Origin: Bacillus sp. EB106-08-02-XG196
Lineage (GTDB): Bacteria; Bacillota; Bacilli; Bacillales; Cytobacillaceae
DNA length: 64,000 bases
NCBI RefSeq assembly: GCF_013396335.1
Contig: NZ_JABWSY010000001.1
Coordinates: forward strand, 124,001 to 188,000
Direction: 5' to 3'
Shown: positions 1 through 10,882 of the stretch, piece after piece
How positions within the stretch are numbered: the first letter of the stretch is position 1
Layout of the letters: each line of letters opens with the position of its first letter
Notes under the pieces: generated by a model
What the model was told of the DNA's origin: nothing
The model's database searches: none
The model's input: only the letters and a program-made list of their open reading frames with translations
Made by a program: the position numbers and the translations under genes

Positions 1-528
1 AAATACTTAGGCGGTCATAATGATGTCCTTGCTGGTCTTATTGTTGCTAAGGGGAAAGAAATTTGTGAGGCGCTGGCGTTTCATCATAACGGAGCGGGTG
101 GCGTACTTAGCCCTTTTGATTCCTGGCTGGTGATGCGCGGAATGAAAACTTTATCTCTTCGTATGCAGCGGCATGAAAGCAATGCGAAATCAATAGTGGA
201 ATACCTTTCTGCGCATGAAGGCGTAACAGATGTCCTTTACCCAGGAAGAGGTGGAATGGTTTCCTTCCGCTTACAGGATGAGTCCTGTATTAACCCATTC
301 CTGCAAGAGCTTTCACTGATTACGTTTGCAGAAAGCCTTGGCGGGACAGAAAGCTTTATTACCTACCCTGCCACGCAAACCCATGCTGATATTCCAGAAG
401 AAATTCGAATTCAGTCAGGTGTTTGTAATCGACTATTAAGATTCTCTGTAGGACTAGAAGATCCAACTGATATCATTCAAGATCTTGAACAGGCATTAGC
501 TAAATTAAAAGAAGGAGTGATGGGATAA
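1..528 (+). CDS. metI: MetI: cystathionine gamma-synthase / O-acetylhomoserine thiolyase, 3' part
   Basis: PLP-dependent Cys/Met metabolism enzyme (transsulfuration, methionine synthesis). Only the C-terminal 175 codons are in the window; the reading frame is open from base 1. The first codons read K-Y-L-G-G-H-N-D-V, which matches the family motif in which that Lys forms the Schiff base with PLP, so the window starts almost exactly at the active-site lysine (family knowledge). The C-terminal substrate-binding motifs SLGGTES and LLRFSVGLEDP are present. Its TAA stop overlaps the metC start by one base (TAATG), and the GAAGGAG just before serves metC, so the two are translationally coupled. The choice between MetI and another gamma-family member rests on the metI-metC order typical of Bacillus. 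Confidence 0.9.
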   Translation, partial: KYLGGHNDVLAGLIVAKGKEICEALAFHHNGAGGVLSPFDSWLVMRGMKTLSLRMQRHESNAKSIVEYLSAHEGVTDVLYPGRGGMVSFRLQDESCINPFLQELSLITFAESLGGTESFITYPATQTHADIPEEIRIQSGVCNRLLRFSVGLEDPTDIIQDLEQALAKLKEGVMG

Positions 529-1715
529 TGAGTTCGGAAGAATATCGTTTTGAAACAAAGCTCCTTCATAATCAGCATAAAGTCGATCCAAACACAGGAG
601 CAGTAAGTGTGCCCATCCAGCATGCTTCAACCTTCCATCAGTTTGATATCGAAAGTTTCGGGAAATACGATTACGCTAGAAGTGCAAACCCCACAAGAGA
701 AGCACTTGAGGATGTAATCGCTGAATTAGAGGGTGGAACAAGAGGCTTTGCTTTTTCGTCGGGAATGGCAGCTATTTCTACAGCCTTCCTCCTCCTTTCT
801 TCCGGGGATCATATCGTTATTACGGAGGATGTGTATGGCGGCACATATCGGATGGTCACGGAGGTACTGACTCGTTTCGGAGTACAACATACATTTGTTG
901 ATATGACAGACCTTCATCAAGTAAGGGCGGCAATAAAGCCTAACACCAAAGCATTCTATGTTGAAACACCGTCTAACCCTACATTAAAGGTTACGAATAT
1001 TAAAGCAATTAGTGATTTGGCTAAAGAAATTAACGCCATTACTTATGTAGATAACACTTTTTTGACTCCCGAGTACCAAAGACCTTTAGAGCTTGGAGCG
1101 GATGTAGTTCTTCATAGCGCAACTAAGTTTTTATCCGGTCATAGTGATGTGGTAGCAGGTCTCGCAGTTGTTAAAGATGAAGCGTTAGGAAAGAGACTGT
1201 ACTCCTTACAGAATTCCTTTGGTGCTGTACTTGGGGTACAAGATGCATGGCTTGTACTTAGGGGATTAAAAACCCTTCATGTCAGACTAGAACAATCTCA
1301 AAAATCTGCTCTGAAAATTGCTGAGTTCCTAGAGGAACATCCTCTTATTGAAAAAGTATATTACCCAGCTCTTAAAAATCATCCGCAGCATGAATTGCAA
1401 CAACACCAAGCAGCCGGAGCTGGCGCTGTATTATCATTCGAACTCCATAATGAAGAAGCTCTTAGGACCTTTGTCTCAAATGTAAAATTACCTGTATTTG
1501 CAGTGAGTCTTGGCGCGGTAGAATCAATTCTATCCTACCCTGCTAAAATGTCACATGCAGCAATGCCTCAAGCAGAGAGAGAAAAGCGTGGAATCAAAAA
1601 TAGTCTCCTCCGCCTTTCTGTTGGTTTAGAGAATCCAGATGATTTAATAAAGGATTTTTCACAGGCCCTTCAAGTGGTAAATGAACAACAACTGACTGTA
1701 AAAAGAGGCCGATAA
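528..1715 (+). CDS. metC: Cystathionine beta-lyase MetC
   Basis: 395-residue PLP enzyme of the Cys/Met metabolism family, normal length. It cleaves cystathionine to homocysteine, the step after MetI. The PLP lysine is K200 in S-A-T-K-F-L-S-G-H, the PLP-phosphate/glycine region is SSGMAAI around residue 79, and the C-terminal signature SLGAVESIL and [12 protein letters not shown] are visible. The ATG start overlaps the metI stop and follows GAAGGAG. yitJ begins one base after the TAA stop. Homology alone cannot separate beta-lyase from gamma-synthase; position second in the operon supports MetC. Confidence 0.9.
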   Translation: MSSEEYRFETKLLHNQHKVDPNTGAVSVPIQHASTFHQFDIESFGKYDYARSANPTREALEDVIAELEGGTRGFAFSSGMAAISTAFLLLSSGDHIVITEDVYGGTYRMVTEVLTRFGVQHTFVDMTDLHQVRAAIKPNTKAFYVETPSNPTLKVTNIKAISDLAKEINAITYVDNTFLTPEYQRPLELGADVVLHSATKFLSGHSDVVAGLAVVKDEALGKRLYSLQNSFGAVLGVQDAWLVLRGLKTLHVRLEQSQKSALKIAEFLEEHPLIEKVYYPALKNHPQHELQQHQAAGAGAVLSFELHNEEALRTFVSNVKLPVFAVSLGAVESILSYPAKMSHAAMPQAEREKRGIKNSLLRLSVGLENPDDLIKDFSQALQVVNEQQLTVKRGR

Positions 1716-1716
1716 T

Positions 1717-3576
1717 ATGAGTCTATTAGAAAAATTAGAGAAGCAAATACTAATTGCTGATGGTGCCATGGGTACTCTCCTCTACTCTTTTGGAAAGGAT
1801 AGTTGTCTTGAAGAACTAAACCTATCACATTCAGAAAAGATACAGGAAATCCATAAAGCCTATATTGATGCTGGTGCTGACGTGATTCAAACAAACACGT
1901 ATGCAGCCAATTACTTAAAATTACAAAGATACGGTCTTGAGGATTCTGTTAAAGAAATCAATGCTGCCGCTGTCGAAAATGCCAAAAAGGCTGCCCAAAA
2001 GAATGCATATGTTCTAGGAACGATTGGCGGCAATCGCGGGATTAAGAGCAATACCGTTACCATTGAAGAATTAAGAAGAAGTTTCCGTGAACAATTATAT
2101 TGCTTATTGTTAGAAGGGGTCGATGGGCTGTTATTAGAAACGTTTTATGACCTGGAGGAACTTCGTACTGTTCTCTCAATTGCAAGGAAAGAGACGAATC
2201 TGCCTATCATCGCTCAGGTCTCCCTTCAGGAACCAGGTATCTTACAAGACCGAACGCCCATTAATGAGGCGCTTACGAGTCTTGAAAACCTTGGTGCGGA
2301 TGTAATTGGCTTAAATTGCCGGCTTGGTCCACATCATATGCTTAAAAGCTTAGAACAGATTGAACTTCCTGCACATGCATTTCTATCAGTCTATCCAAAT
2401 GCAAGTCTGCCAGCTTATACGGACGGGAAATTTCACTATGAAGGCGATGCCGATTATTTTAGGAAATCCGCCAAAGCTTTCCGAAATGAAGGTGTTCGTT
2501 TACTAGGAGGCTGCTGTGGAACAACACCTGAGCATATCCGGGCATTCGCATTAGAATTGAAAAATAGTGAACCGGTTACGGAAAAGGTCGTAAAATTTAA
2601 ACAAAGGGTTGTCGTTGAAAGTAATGCTCCAAAACGAGATTTCCAGCCACTAGAGGAATTAGTCAAGGAAAAGCCATCGGTAATCGTAGAATTAGATCCT
2701 CCTAGAAAACTAGATACAACCAAATTCTTTGAAGGGGCTAAGGCATTAAAAGACGCAGGTATTGATGCCATTACTCTTGCAGATAATTCGCTCGCACAGG
2801 TCCGGATATCGAATGAATCACTTGGTTATCTTGTAAAAAAAGAACTAGGAATGCGACCGCTTATCCATATTTCCTGTAGAGATAGAAACATTATCGGCCT
2901 CCAATCTCATTTAATGGGACTCCATACACTTGGAATGAATGATGTATTGGCGATTACAGGTGATCCTGCGAGAGTTGGCGACTTCCCTGGCGCATCGTCC
3001 GTCTATGATGTTTCTTCATTTGAGTTAATACAAATGATTAAACAATTGAACGAAGGCTTATCCTTTTCGGGAAAAGACCTAGGGCAAAAAACAGCTTTTA
3101 GCATTGCCGGTGCCTTTAATCCAAATGTTCGTTCAGTAGAAAAGGCCGTAAAACGCCTGGAGAAAAAGATTGAATATGGCGCAGATTATTTCATTTCACA
3201 ACCTGTCTTCTCTGAGGAAAAATTGATTGAAGTATATGAGCATACCAAAGACCTTAAAGCACCTATTTATATTGGGCTGATGCCTCTAACAGGCAGCAGA
3301 AACGCGGAGTTCCTTCATAATGAAGTACCAGGAATTAAAATCTCCCAATCTATTCGTGACAGGATGTCGGCATTAAATGATCAACCGCTTCTAGCAGCAC
3401 GTGAAGGAATTGAAATAACGAAATCGTTAATTGACACAGCACTAGATTTATTCAATGGGATTTATTTAATCACACCATTTTTACGGTATGAACTAACAAC
3501 AGAATTAGCCATCTATGCCAAACAGCGTGCAAGTCAAGTAAGGGGGAACAACTATGTTGAAAGCTCCATTAAGTGA
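1717..3576 (+). CDS. yitJ: Bifunctional homocysteine S-methyltransferase / methylenetetrahydrofolate reductase (YitJ)
   Basis: 619-residue fusion. Residues 1-300 are a homocysteine S-methyltransferase TIM barrel with the zinc cysteines C201 (GLNC) and C266/C267 ([10 protein letters not shown]). Residues about 315-610 are a MetF-like flavin-dependent methylenetetrahydrofolate reductase with [15 protein letters not shown] and [10 protein letters not shown]. It thus can make 5-methyl-THF and perhaps methylate homocysteine. Length and order match Bacillus YitJ. It starts one base after metC and its 3' end overlaps metH by 23 bases, so it is expressed in the same operon and feeds methyl-THF to MetH. 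The S-box leader expected for such operons would lie upstream, outside the window. Confidence 0.93.
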   Translation: MSLLEKLEKQILIADGAMGTLLYSFGKDSCLEELNLSHSEKIQEIHKAYIDAGADVIQTNTYAANYLKLQRYGLEDSVKEINAAAVENAKKAAQKNAYVLGTIGGNRGIKSNTVTIEELRRSFREQLYCLLLEGVDGLLLETFYDLEELRTVLSIARKETNLPIIAQVSLQEPGILQDRTPINEALTSLENLGADVIGLNCRLGPHHMLKSLEQIELPAHAFLSVYPNASLPAYTDGKFHYEGDADYFRKSAKAFRNEGVRLLGGCCGTTPEHIRAFALELKNSEPVTEKVVKFKQRVVVESNAPKRDFQPLEELVKEKPSVIVELDPPRKLDTTKFFEGAKALKDAGIDAITLADNSLAQVRISNESLGYLVKKELGMRPLIHISCRDRNIIGLQSHLMGLHTLGMNDVLAITGDPARVGDFPGASSVYDVSSFELIQMIKQLNEGLSFSGKDLGQKTAFSIAGAFNPNVRSVEKAVKRLEKKIEYGADYFISQPVFSEEKLIEVYEHTKDLKAPIYIGLMPLTGSRNAEFLHNEVPGIKISQSIRDRMSALNDQPLLAAREGIEITKSLIDTALDLFNGIYLITPFLRYELTTELAIYAKQRASQVRGNNYVESSIK

Positions 3577-6500
3577 ACAACTACAAAAACGGATTCTTGT
3601 AATGGACGGTGCCATGGGTACCATGATCCAAGAGGCAAATTTATCAGCAGAGGACTTTGGTGGCGAGCAATATGAGGGCTGTAATGAATATCTGAATGTT
3701 ACAGCACCTGAGACAATCGCGAAAATTCATCGTGAATACTTGGAGGCTGGTGCTGATATCATTGAAACGAACAGCTTCGGCGCTACAAGCATTGTTCTTG
3801 ATGACTACAATCTAGGCTTTAAGGCTTATGAATTAAATAAAATTGCCGGTCAAATTGCCAAAAAGGAAGTTGAGAAAATTTCAACAGCTGAGTGGCCGCG
3901 GTATGTTGCCGGTTCAATGGGACCGACAACAAAAACGCTAAGCGTCACAGGTGGAACAACCTTTGAAGCACTTGCTACTTCTTATGAGGAGCAGGCAATT
4001 GGGCTGATTGACGGTGGTGTTGACCTCCTGCTGCTTGAAACAAGTCAGGATATGCTGAATGTAAAAGCTGGCTTTATTGGAATAAAAAATGCATTTGATA
4101 AAACAGGCAAGGTTCTTCCCTTAATCGTTTCCGGTACGATTGAGCCGATGGGTACAACCCTGGCAGGACAGTCCATCGAATCCTTTTATATTTCGTTGGA
4201 ACATATGAAACCTGTGGCAGTGGGATTAAATTGTGCGACAGGTCCGGAATTTATGCAGGAGCATGTCCGTTCCCTTTCCAATCTTGCTACATCAGCGATT
4301 ATTTGTTATCCAAATGCTGGGCTGCCTGATGAAGAAGGACATTATCACGAAACACCTGAAACGTTAGCAAAGAAGCTTGCTGACTTTGCAGCCCATGGCT
4401 GGTTAAATATTGTTGGCGGCTGCTGTGGTACTACACCAAATCATATCCGTGCCATTTCAGAAGAGATGAAAAAGTATTCACCGCGGGAGGCACAGTCCTC
4501 TGATTTCCATATGGTATCAGGGATTGAACCATTCGTTTACGATGATCCGACACTGCGCCCGATAATGGTCGGAGAACGTACGAATGTCATTGGTTCTCGT
4601 AAATTTAAACGACTCATCATTGAAGGTAAGATTGAAGAAGCAGCGGAAATTGCTCGTGCCCAGGTTAAAGGCGGTGCACATGTCATAGATATTTGTCTTG
4701 CTGACCCCGATCGTGATGAGGCAATTGACATGGAGACTTTCATTCCAGAAGTAGTGAAGAAAATAAAAGTTCCGCTTGTTATTGATTCCACAGATGAAAA
4801 AGTAATCGAACAAGCACTCAAGTATTCACAAGGAAAAGCGATTATTAATTCCATTAATCTTGAGGATGGCGAGGAAAGATTTGAGGCAGTTGTTCCATTA
4901 ATCCATAAATACGGTGCTGCTGTCGTCGTTGGTACGATTGATGAAAAAGGTATGGGTGTTACAGCTGAAAAGAAATTGGAAATAGCCAAGCGATCTCATG
5001 ACATTCTCGTCAATAAGTATGGTTTAAAGCCCCAGGATCTAATATTTGACCCACTTGTTTTTCCTGTTGGTACAGGTGATGAACAGTATATTGGATCTGC
5101 AAAAGCAACGGTGGAAGGTATTAAGCTAATTAAAGAACATCTACCTAAGACACAAACCATTCTTGGGATTAGCAATGTATCCTTTGGTCTTCCGCCTGTT
5201 GGCAGAGAAATATTAAACTCGGTGTTTTTATACCACTGTACATTAGCAGGGCTTGACTATGCGATTGTAAATACTGAGAAACTAGAGAGGTTCGCTTCCA
5301 TCTCAAAGGAAGAAGTCACATTAGCAGAAGCCCTTTTATTTAACACGACAGATGAAACCTTAGCTACCTTTACTGAATTTTATCGAGGCAAGAAGAAAGA
5401 GACAAAGAGTACCGTACCAAATATGAGTTTGGAAGAACGACTCTCTTACTACGTGATCGAAGGTACGAAGGAAGGTCTTTTGCCTGATTTGGCTTTAGCA
5501 ATTGAAAAGTACCCTGCTCCGCTTGATATCATTAATGGACCATTAATGGAGGGCATGAAAGAAGTAGGAAGATTGTTTAACGACAATCAGCTGATTGTTG
5601 CCGAAGTTCTCCAAAGTGCTGAAGTTATGAAGGCATCTGTCTCTTATTTAGAACCTTATATGGAAAAGGGTGATGTTTCTTCTTCCAAAGGAAAAGTCAT
5701 CTTAGCAACTGTAAAAGGCGATGTACATGATATTGGGAAAAACTTAGTTGACATTATTCTTAGTAACAACGGATATGATGTTCATGATTTAGGGATTAAA
5801 GTATCACCTACAGAATTGGTTCAAGTGATTCAAAAAGAAAAACCGGACATCGTTGGATTATCTGGCTTGCTGGTGAAATCTGCACAGCAAATGGTGTTAA
5901 CAGCACAGGATATGAAAGAAGCTGGAATTTCAACTCCAATCATGGTAGGAGGAGCTGCCCTTTCTAGAAAGTTCACCGATACCAAAATTGCAAAAGAGTA
6001 TGATGGACTTGTTCTTTATGCCAAGGATGCTATGACTGGATTATCACTCGCAAATCAGCTTCAATCGCCAGAAGAGCACGAAAAACTGATTGCTGAAAAA
6101 AGGGAAAAACTAGCCGCGATTGAACTTCCGCGCGATTTTCCTATTCGTTCAGCTGTATCCACCGCAGTTAAAACAAGACCATCTGTTTCGACTGAAGTAC
6201 CGGTTTTTACACCGATGGATACTAAGAAACATATCTTAAAAACTTATTCACTATCCCATATTGAGCCTTATATTAATATGCAAATGTTAATTGGACACCA
6301 CCTAGGGGTAAAAGGAAAAATTGCAAATTTACTTGCTGAAAAGAATGAAAAAGCTGTAAAAGTAAAAGAAGTAGTTGATGGATTATTAGCAGATGCTAAA
6401 CAAGGTAATTGGATTTTACCAGCTGCTGTCTATCAATTCTTCCCTGCTCAGTCTGATGGGAATAAGATATTTATTTATGATCCAGAAGAGCCTAATACTG

Positions 6501-7003
6501 TTATTGAAACATTTGATTTTCCCCGTCAGGAATCTGCACCTCATTTATGTTTAGCAGACTTTGTAAAGTCTGTAGACAGCGGAGCGAAAGATTATGTTGG
6601 TTTCTTTACGGTAACTGCGGGAAGAGGAATCCGTGAAAAGGCAGACCAGTTAAAGGCTGAAGGCCGTTTCCTTGAGAGTCATGCCCTACAAGCTTTAGCA
6701 CTTGAATCAGCAGAAGGCTTTGCAGAGTTGATTCATCGTCAAATGCGCGACCGCTGGGGTTTCCCAGACCCGCTAACGTTCACCATGCAGGATCGATTTA
6801 CAGCTAAATATCAGGGGCAGCGCTTCTCATTTGGTTATCCAGCATGCCCGGAATTAGAGGATCAGAAGAAACTATTTGCATTAATTCATCCAGAGGAAAT
6901 TGGGATTGAATTAACGGAAGGCTGCATGATGGAGCCAGAAGCATCCGTATCAGCCATGGTATTTGCCCATCCAGAGGCGAGATACTTTAATGTTTTAAGA
7001 TAG
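3554..7003 (+). CDS. metH: Cobalamin-dependent methionine synthase MetH
   Basis: 1149 residues, full length for MetH. Domain order: homocysteine-binding barrel (1-310; zinc ligands C227, C290, C291), pterin-binding barrel (about 325-610; begins [16 protein letters not shown]), B12 cap (about 640-730) and B12-binding Rossmann domain (D-V-H-D-I-G, cobalt ligand H725), then the AdoMet reactivation domain (about 880-1149; RDRWGFPDP and [12 protein letters not shown]). It transfers methyl from methyl-THF to homocysteine. The start ATG is inside the end of yitJ and is preceded by AAGGGGG. It is last in the operon, followed by an intrinsic terminator. It implies cobalamin synthesis or uptake in the host. 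Confidence 0.96.
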   Translation: MLKAPLSEQLQKRILVMDGAMGTMIQEANLSAEDFGGEQYEGCNEYLNVTAPETIAKIHREYLEAGADIIETNSFGATSIVLDDYNLGFKAYELNKIAGQIAKKEVEKISTAEWPRYVAGSMGPTTKTLSVTGGTTFEALATSYEEQAIGLIDGGVDLLLLETSQDMLNVKAGFIGIKNAFDKTGKVLPLIVSGTIEPMGTTLAGQSIESFYISLEHMKPVAVGLNCATGPEFMQEHVRSLSNLATSAIICYPNAGLPDEEGHYHETPETLAKKLADFAAHGWLNIVGGCCGTTPNHIRAISEEMKKYSPREAQSSDFHMVSGIEPFVYDDPTLRPIMVGERTNVIGSRKFKRLIIEGKIEEAAEIARAQVKGGAHVIDICLADPDRDEAIDMETFIPEVVKKIKVPLVIDSTDEKVIEQALKYSQGKAIINSINLEDGEERFEAVVPLIHKYGAAVVVGTIDEKGMGVTAEKKLEIAKRSHDILVNKYGLKPQDLIFDPLVFPVGTGDEQYIGSAKATVEGIKLIKEHLPKTQTILGISNVSFGLPPVGREILNSVFLYHCTLAGLDYAIVNTEKLERFASISKEEVTLAEALLFNTTDETLATFTEFYRGKKKETKSTVPNMSLEERLSYYVIEGTKEGLLPDLALAIEKYPAPLDIINGPLMEGMKEVGRLFNDNQLIVAEVLQSAEVMKASVSYLEPYMEKGDVSSSKGKVILATVKGDVHDIGKNLVDIILSNNGYDVHDLGIKVSPTELVQVIQKEKPDIVGLSGLLVKSAQQMVLTAQDMKEAGISTPIMVGGAALSRKFTDTKIAKEYDGLVLYAKDAMTGLSLANQLQSPEEHEKLIAEKREKLAAIELPRDFPIRSAVSTAVKTRPSVSTEVPVFTPMDTKKHILKTYSLSHIEPYINMQMLIGHHLGVKGKIANLLAEKNEKAVKVKEVVDGLLADAKQGNWILPAAVYQFFPAQSDGNKIFIYDPEEPNTVIETFDFPRQESAPHLCLADFVKSVDSGAKDYVGFFTVTAGRGIREKADQLKAEGRFLESHALQALALESAEGFAELIHRQMRDRWGFPDPLTFTMQDRFTAKYQGQRFSFGYPACPELEDQKKLFALIHPEEIGIELTEGCMMEPEASVSAMVFAHPEARYFNVLR

Positions 7004-7010
7004 ATAAAGT

Positions 7011-7037
7011 CCGCGGATTGATTCCGCGGTTTTTTTT
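7011..7037 (+). terminator. Intrinsic terminator of the met operon
   Basis: A 7-bp stem (CCGCGGA/TCCGCGG, 7011-7017 and 7023-7029) with a 5-base loop is followed by eight T residues. It lies 8 bases after the metH stop. It is the strongest terminator in the window. Confidence 0.92.
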
Positions 7038-7075
7038 AACTTTTGTGATTTACTCGCAATGACTTTGAAACCATT

Positions 7076-7505
7076 TTATTCCATCTGGCGATATCCTTGA
7101 GGGGGTCGCACACTGTACGTTTTAAATTGCTTGTTGAAGGTGCTTAAAGTCTGGAATCCGCTTGCATAGGCAAGGTCTATCATACTCATGTTTGTCGAAC
7201 GAAGGAAGTCCATTTCGCTTTGTAAGCGCAGCTGTTTAAGAAATTATTGGGACTAAGTCCAGTCAACCTGCGGAACTCATTAAAAAACATTGTTCCCCCC
7301 ATTTCTGCCTGCCAGGACAATGTCTCAATTTTTATCGGCTTCTGGTAATTTTCAAGCAAGTACTCCACAATTTCAACAATTTCAGATGATGGTATGTCCA
7401 AATAATCTTCAGATTGAGATTCTTTAGTAAACTGATTCACTTGCAGCAAAATATTAATTAAATGTATATTTTACTGGTCACCCAAAGATTTTCTTTTTTC
7501 AACAC
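7076..7505 (-). pseudogene. AraC-family regulator pseudogene (degenerate copy of the gene at 12139)
   Basis: On the minus strand this stretch matches the C-terminal half of the intact AraC-type regulator at 12139-12978 over about 430 bases. It covers the inter-domain segment and both HTH motifs. The longest open piece is 7186-7449. A one-base deletion near 7233-7245, seen by comparison with the intact copy (GCGCAG...ATTGGGAC against ATTTGGAC), shifts the frame in the middle of the DNA-binding domain. The N-terminal cupin is absent: similarity fades near 7505. A stop (TAA at 7076-7078) also replaces the last residues of the intact protein. Same orientation as the intact copy, so the pair is a direct repeat about 5 kb apart. 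Confidence 0.85.
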
Positions 7506-7864
7506 AATGGAGCCTTTCTATATAGAAAGACTCTAATTTTTTGTGGTTATCTATATAAATACCTATGGGAGTAAACAAGATATTTGTTATGTTTTTCTAG
7601 GAGATTAGAACCTACCTTAAGAAATAAAGAAAAAGTGAAGATAAATTTTTTACAATGACGATATAAATAAAAGATCGTCGTACCTGTTTTTTGGACTAGG
7701 TCTTAAAATTGAGAATAAAGGTTTTATAAAGTGAATATTGAAAGATAGTCAGTTGAAAGACCATTGGACATGAAACCTGTCCCACTGTCCATTGTCAATC
7801 AATAGTGAGAATATTTTTAAGTTTTTAGAAGAAAAATTTACATGTACGGGGGAGGTAAAAATGC
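7506..7864. other. Gene-free spacer upstream of AraC gene
   Basis: About 360 AT-rich bases between the AraC pseudogene and the next regulator. No credible ORF. A small inverted repeat GGACA-N7-TGTCC lies at about 7767-7783. No convincing -35/-10 pair was found. The end carries the GGAGG ribosome binding site (7851-7855) of the following gene. Confidence 0.5.
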
Positions 7865-8737
7865 TTGAATGAATACAGCCTTTATAAAAGTGAATTACTG
7901 CATGATAAATACTATCCAAAGGTTATATCGTATTATTTTAAACAATGGAAGGGTTTTGAAATGCCGTATCATTCTCATAATGAAATCGAGATTATGTATG
8001 TGATTGAGGGAAAATGTGTTGTCGAAACCGCTACCGAAACAGTACCCATGAAAAAAGGAGATTTAATTTTACTCGATTCAAACATTGCGCATCGTTTGGT
8101 TGTAGATAATGAAAATCCTTGTAGAATGTTAAATTTAGAGTTTTTTTTTACAAACAAAGAGAATGTGGGATTTTCACCATCTTTCAAAGAAATTGTCAGA
8201 ACGAATGGTATGCTGTCTCAGTTCCTTTCAAAAGCTTATCCTTATATTGTGTTAAAAGATTCAAGTGATATTTACCATATACTAAAAAGTCTTGTACTTG
8301 AGTTAGACGAGAGAAGTTTAGAGAATAAGTTGATGATTCAACTCCTATTTTCTCAACTATTTATTAAAATTGGCAGATTAGCGATTGAATATGAAAATCA
8401 GAATTCTTATCAAGTAAATTTATATATCAAACAAATCCTATCTTTCCTTCACCAGAATTATGACTGTGAAATTCAGGTGAAGGATATTGCAAATGTCGTT
8501 AATCTACACCCTGTTTACCTACATCGTATTTTCAAGGCAGAAATGGGATATACGGTGATGGAATATTTAACTTCATTGCGAATCAAAAAAGCTAAAATGC
8601 TGCTTGCTCACACAGAAATACCCATCATTGAGATATCTGAATACGTTGGTATAAACAGCCGTCAGTACTTTAGTACACTCTTTAAAAAGCACACTGGTAA
8701 GACTCCCGGTGATCATCGAAATACGCTTAACAAATAA
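7865..8737 (+). CDS. AraC-family transcriptional regulator with N-terminal cupin
   Basis: 290 residues. The N-terminal cupin sensor (about 20-130; MPYHSHNEIEIMYVIEG, then KKGDLILLDSNIAH) should bind a sugar or related effector. The C-terminal AraC domain (about 190-288) holds two helix-turn-helix motifs: VKDIANVVNLHPVYLHRIF and IIEISEYVGINSRQYFSTLF. A TTG start at 7865 is chosen because GGAGG at 7851-7855 is 9 bases upstream. The ATG at 7861 opens only three codons and the ATG at 7869 is in another frame. It is followed by a GH4 remnant and a dioxygenase gene on the same strand, which it may once have controlled. The effector cannot be told from sequence. Confidence 0.85.
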   Translation: MNEYSLYKSELLHDKYYPKVISYYFKQWKGFEMPYHSHNEIEIMYVIEGKCVVETATETVPMKKGDLILLDSNIAHRLVVDNENPCRMLNLEFFFTNKENVGFSPSFKEIVRTNGMLSQFLSKAYPYIVLKDSSDIYHILKSLVLELDERSLENKLMIQLLFSQLFIKIGRLAIEYENQNSYQVNLYIKQILSFLHQNYDCEIQVKDIANVVNLHPVYLHRIFKAEMGYTVMEYLTSLRIKKAKMLLAHTEIPIIEISEYVGINSRQYFSTLFKKHTGKTPGDHRNTLNK

Positions 8738-8845
8738 TTTCAGTCAAGAAAAGATTGTAGACGTTAGTATTTTATACATCGATAGATTGAGAAGGTTAGA
8801 ATATTGTTAACGCTTTCTTATATTGCTTGGTAAGATAAAGAAGAT

Positions 8846-9559
8846 ATGACAGATAAGCTTCTCCATGCATTTGAAAATCACCCGGAATTTAGTAAAACGG
8901 AAAAGGTTCGCATTGATATGCTAAGACGTTTTGGCTATTACAGCACTGAATCAAATGGTCATTTAAGTGAATATGTGCCTTGGTACCGAAAACGTCCAGA
9001 AGAAATTAACGATTGGATTGATCTTGGAAGCTGGATAAATGGTGAGACCGGGGGATATTTAAGAGTTTGTACGGAAGGCAGAAATTGGTTTGAGACGGAT
9101 TTTCCGAACTGGATGAAAGAACCTGTTCGTGAATATAAAGAGGAAAATCGTGGTGAGGAACACGCATCCTATATTCTTGAAGCCCTAGAAACTGGAAGAG
9201 TATACCGAGGACACTTTAATGTCGTTAATAATGGGATTATTTCAAATCTACCAGATTACTTGATTATCGAGGCGCCTGGATATGTTGATCGAAATGGTAT
9301 TAGTATGCCACATGTAGGAGAGCTGCCACTGGGCTGTGCGGCAGTTTGTAATGCTAGTATCACAGTTCAACACCTTGCAGTGGAAGCTGCAATTCATGGA
9401 GATGATTATCTATTACGTCAAGCCATGATGATGGATCCATTAGTAGGAGCAGTGTGTAATCCGAAAGAAATTTGGCAGCTTGTAGATGAGATGCTAGTGG
9501 CGCAGGAACAATGGTTACCACAATATCAGGATGCAATCGTAAATGCTAAAAAGCGATGA
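8846..9559 (+). pseudogene. GH4 glycosidase (alpha-galactosidase-type), C-terminal fragment
   Basis: 237 residues matching only the C-terminal half of GH4 enzymes (intact proteins about 430-450 residues): DMLRRFGYYSTESNGHLSEY, PHVGELPLGCAAVCN and MMDPLVGAVCNPKEIW are typical. The NAD-binding Rossmann part (GAGSIGFT) and the metal-binding Cys and His segments are missing. An in-frame TAA sits 15 bases before the ATG, so no extension is possible. Without NAD and metal sites the product cannot perform the redox-assisted GH4 reaction. The N-terminal stub of a GH4 gene is present at 17345-17554 on the other strand, but about 130 middle residues occur in neither piece. Confidence 0.85.
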
Positions 9560-9712
9560 GAATCCGGAAAATCAATTCAAGCTAAGCACAATAAAGGTGC
9601 AGCGCGGCTCAAAGTCAAAACAGTAGAAGAAATGGCTAAAAACCGAGAAGCAGCAAATAAGAATGCTGGTGAATCTGACAAAGCGAAGGAACGCCCTTCT
9701 GCAGTGAAATAA
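9560..9712 (+). other. Short in-frame open stretch after the GH4 fragment, origin unknown
   Basis: Directly after the TGA of the GH4 fragment, and in the same frame, 50 sense codons run to a TAA at 9710-9712. The translation is Lys/Glu/Ala-rich (for example KTVEEMAKNREAANKNAGES) and highly hydrophilic. There is no start codon with a ribosome binding site; the only internal ATG is at 9634. It resembles the C-terminal tail of a charged protein and is not part of GH4. I do not recognise the family; it is probably a gene remnant. Confidence 0.35.
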
Positions 9713-9794
9713 ATGGAATAAAACGGGGATGCTGGACGTTACTTTTAAAGGATTTAAGTATTAAACAATTATGAAATAAGGGGGATGGGAAACG

Positions 9795-10568
9795 ATGATT
9801 CAAAAAAAGGATGTAGAATTTTACAAAGAAGAAGGTTATTTATTAGTTAAAGGCGTGTTTAATATGCAAGAAGTCGAAGCTATGCGAAGTGGTATAGACA
9901 ATATCATTCGACGAGCAGCTGAAGCAAAAAGGGATGAGAATGCCGCATGGGATGGTGATTATTTGCCAAAGGAACAAATAAGAAGACTCGTATTGAAGGG
10001 ATTTCATAACGTTCATTATCATGACTCTGTCTTCTTAAATGCCCTATTTCATGTAAATATGGTCTCTGTATTAAAAAAATTAATAGGGCCAAATGTACAA
10101 CTTCATCATTCAAAAATGCTTGTGAAGCCACCTGAAAAAGGTGCTGCATTTCCGATGCATCAAGATTACCCTTACTTTCCTCATGAAAAACACAGCATGT
10201 TGGCCGCAAGTGTACATTTAGACGAAAGTAATGAAGAAAACGGCTGTCTGCGTGTCATCCCTAAGTCACACAAACAAGGTGTCCTTTCGCATGTTGGGCG
10301 ACACTACTTAAATCACAAAGAATATCCTATTTCTAGTGGAACACCTTGTCCAGCTGAACCTGGAGATGTATTATTTTTCAATTATTTAACGATTCACGGT
10401 TCTGATGTAAACAAGAGTGGACGAAATCGCAGAAATGTTTTATTTCAATATCGTGATGCATCGGATTTCCCTATAGAAGATACACATTTTGATTGGGGAA
10501 TGGGATTAATGGTTAGTGGTGAAAATCCTCATTTTGATAAGGTGACACCAAAGTATACGATTGGTTAA
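9795..10568 (+). CDS. Phytanoyl-CoA dioxygenase (PhyH) family Fe(II)/2-oxoglutarate oxygenase
   Basis: 257 residues, a usual length for the bacterial family. The iron facial triad is visible: H122-x-D124 in P-M-H-Q-D-Y and the distal H201 in L-T-I-H-G-S, followed about 12 residues later by arginines in GRNRRNVLFQY that would bind 2-oxoglutarate. Expected chemistry is hydroxylation of an unknown substrate with O2 and 2-oxoglutarate in the cytoplasm. The ATG follows a G-rich site (AAGGGGGATGGG). It stands alone between the GH4 fragment and a convergent nagA. Bacterial members act on varied small molecules, so the substrate is not assigned. Confidence 0.85.
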   Translation: MIQKKDVEFYKEEGYLLVKGVFNMQEVEAMRSGIDNIIRRAAEAKRDENAAWDGDYLPKEQIRRLVLKGFHNVHYHDSVFLNALFHVNMVSVLKKLIGPNVQLHHSKMLVKPPEKGAAFPMHQDYPYFPHEKHSMLAASVHLDESNEENGCLRVIPKSHKQGVLSHVGRHYLNHKEYPISSGTPCPAEPGDVLFFNYLTIHGSDVNKSGRNRRNVLFQYRDASDFPIEDTHFDWGMGLMVSGENPHFDKVTPKYTIG

Positions 10569-10803
10569 TTTCCAAATATTATAGGAACATTTGAATACAA
10601 TAATGTCTCTTATCGGATTTGTTGCTTCTAATCAAGAATCGAGCAATTTGGTTTTATTTTCAAGAGATGAGAATACATGAAAATTAACTCTTATACAATC
10701 TGATATAACGATGCCACATCCAGTTTGTGTTAAGTTTTTAGGATAATAGACAGTTTTTACAATACTTCAACCTTACAATACATCTATTTGAACAATATAA
10801 AAT
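10569..10803. other. Gene-free convergent spacer
   Basis: AT-rich bases between the dioxygenase gene and the bidirectional hairpin that precedes nagA. No ORF, repeat or recognisable gene remnant was seen. Confidence 0.5.
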
Positions 10804-10835
10804 ATGGGTATCTAATTTAAGATACCCATTTTTGT
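10804..10835. terminator. Bidirectional intrinsic terminator between dioxygenase gene and nagA
   Basis: A perfect 10-bp stem (ATGGGTATCT/AGATACCCAT, 10804-10813 and 10820-10829) with a 6-base loop is followed on the plus strand by TTTTGTTTTA. On the minus strand the sequence after it is ATTTTATATT, so it can also end nagA transcripts, whose stop lies about 54 bases away. Confidence 0.8.
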
Positions 10836-10882
10836 TTTATATGGTCCAGTAACGCAGGCCGATAACGGCATCTTAACAAAGC

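Noticed and set aside
1..130. S-box (SAM) riboswitch for the met operon
   Set aside because: The window opens inside metI coding sequence; the leader is outside.
4517..4989. Long antisense open frames within metH (and similar ones inside other large genes)
   Set aside because: They are opposite a fully conserved coding region, have no ribosome binding site and no recognisable protein features.
7861..7872. ATG at 7861 as start of the AraC gene
   Set aside because: It reaches a stop after three codons; the TTG at 7865 is in the correct frame with good spacing from GGAGG.
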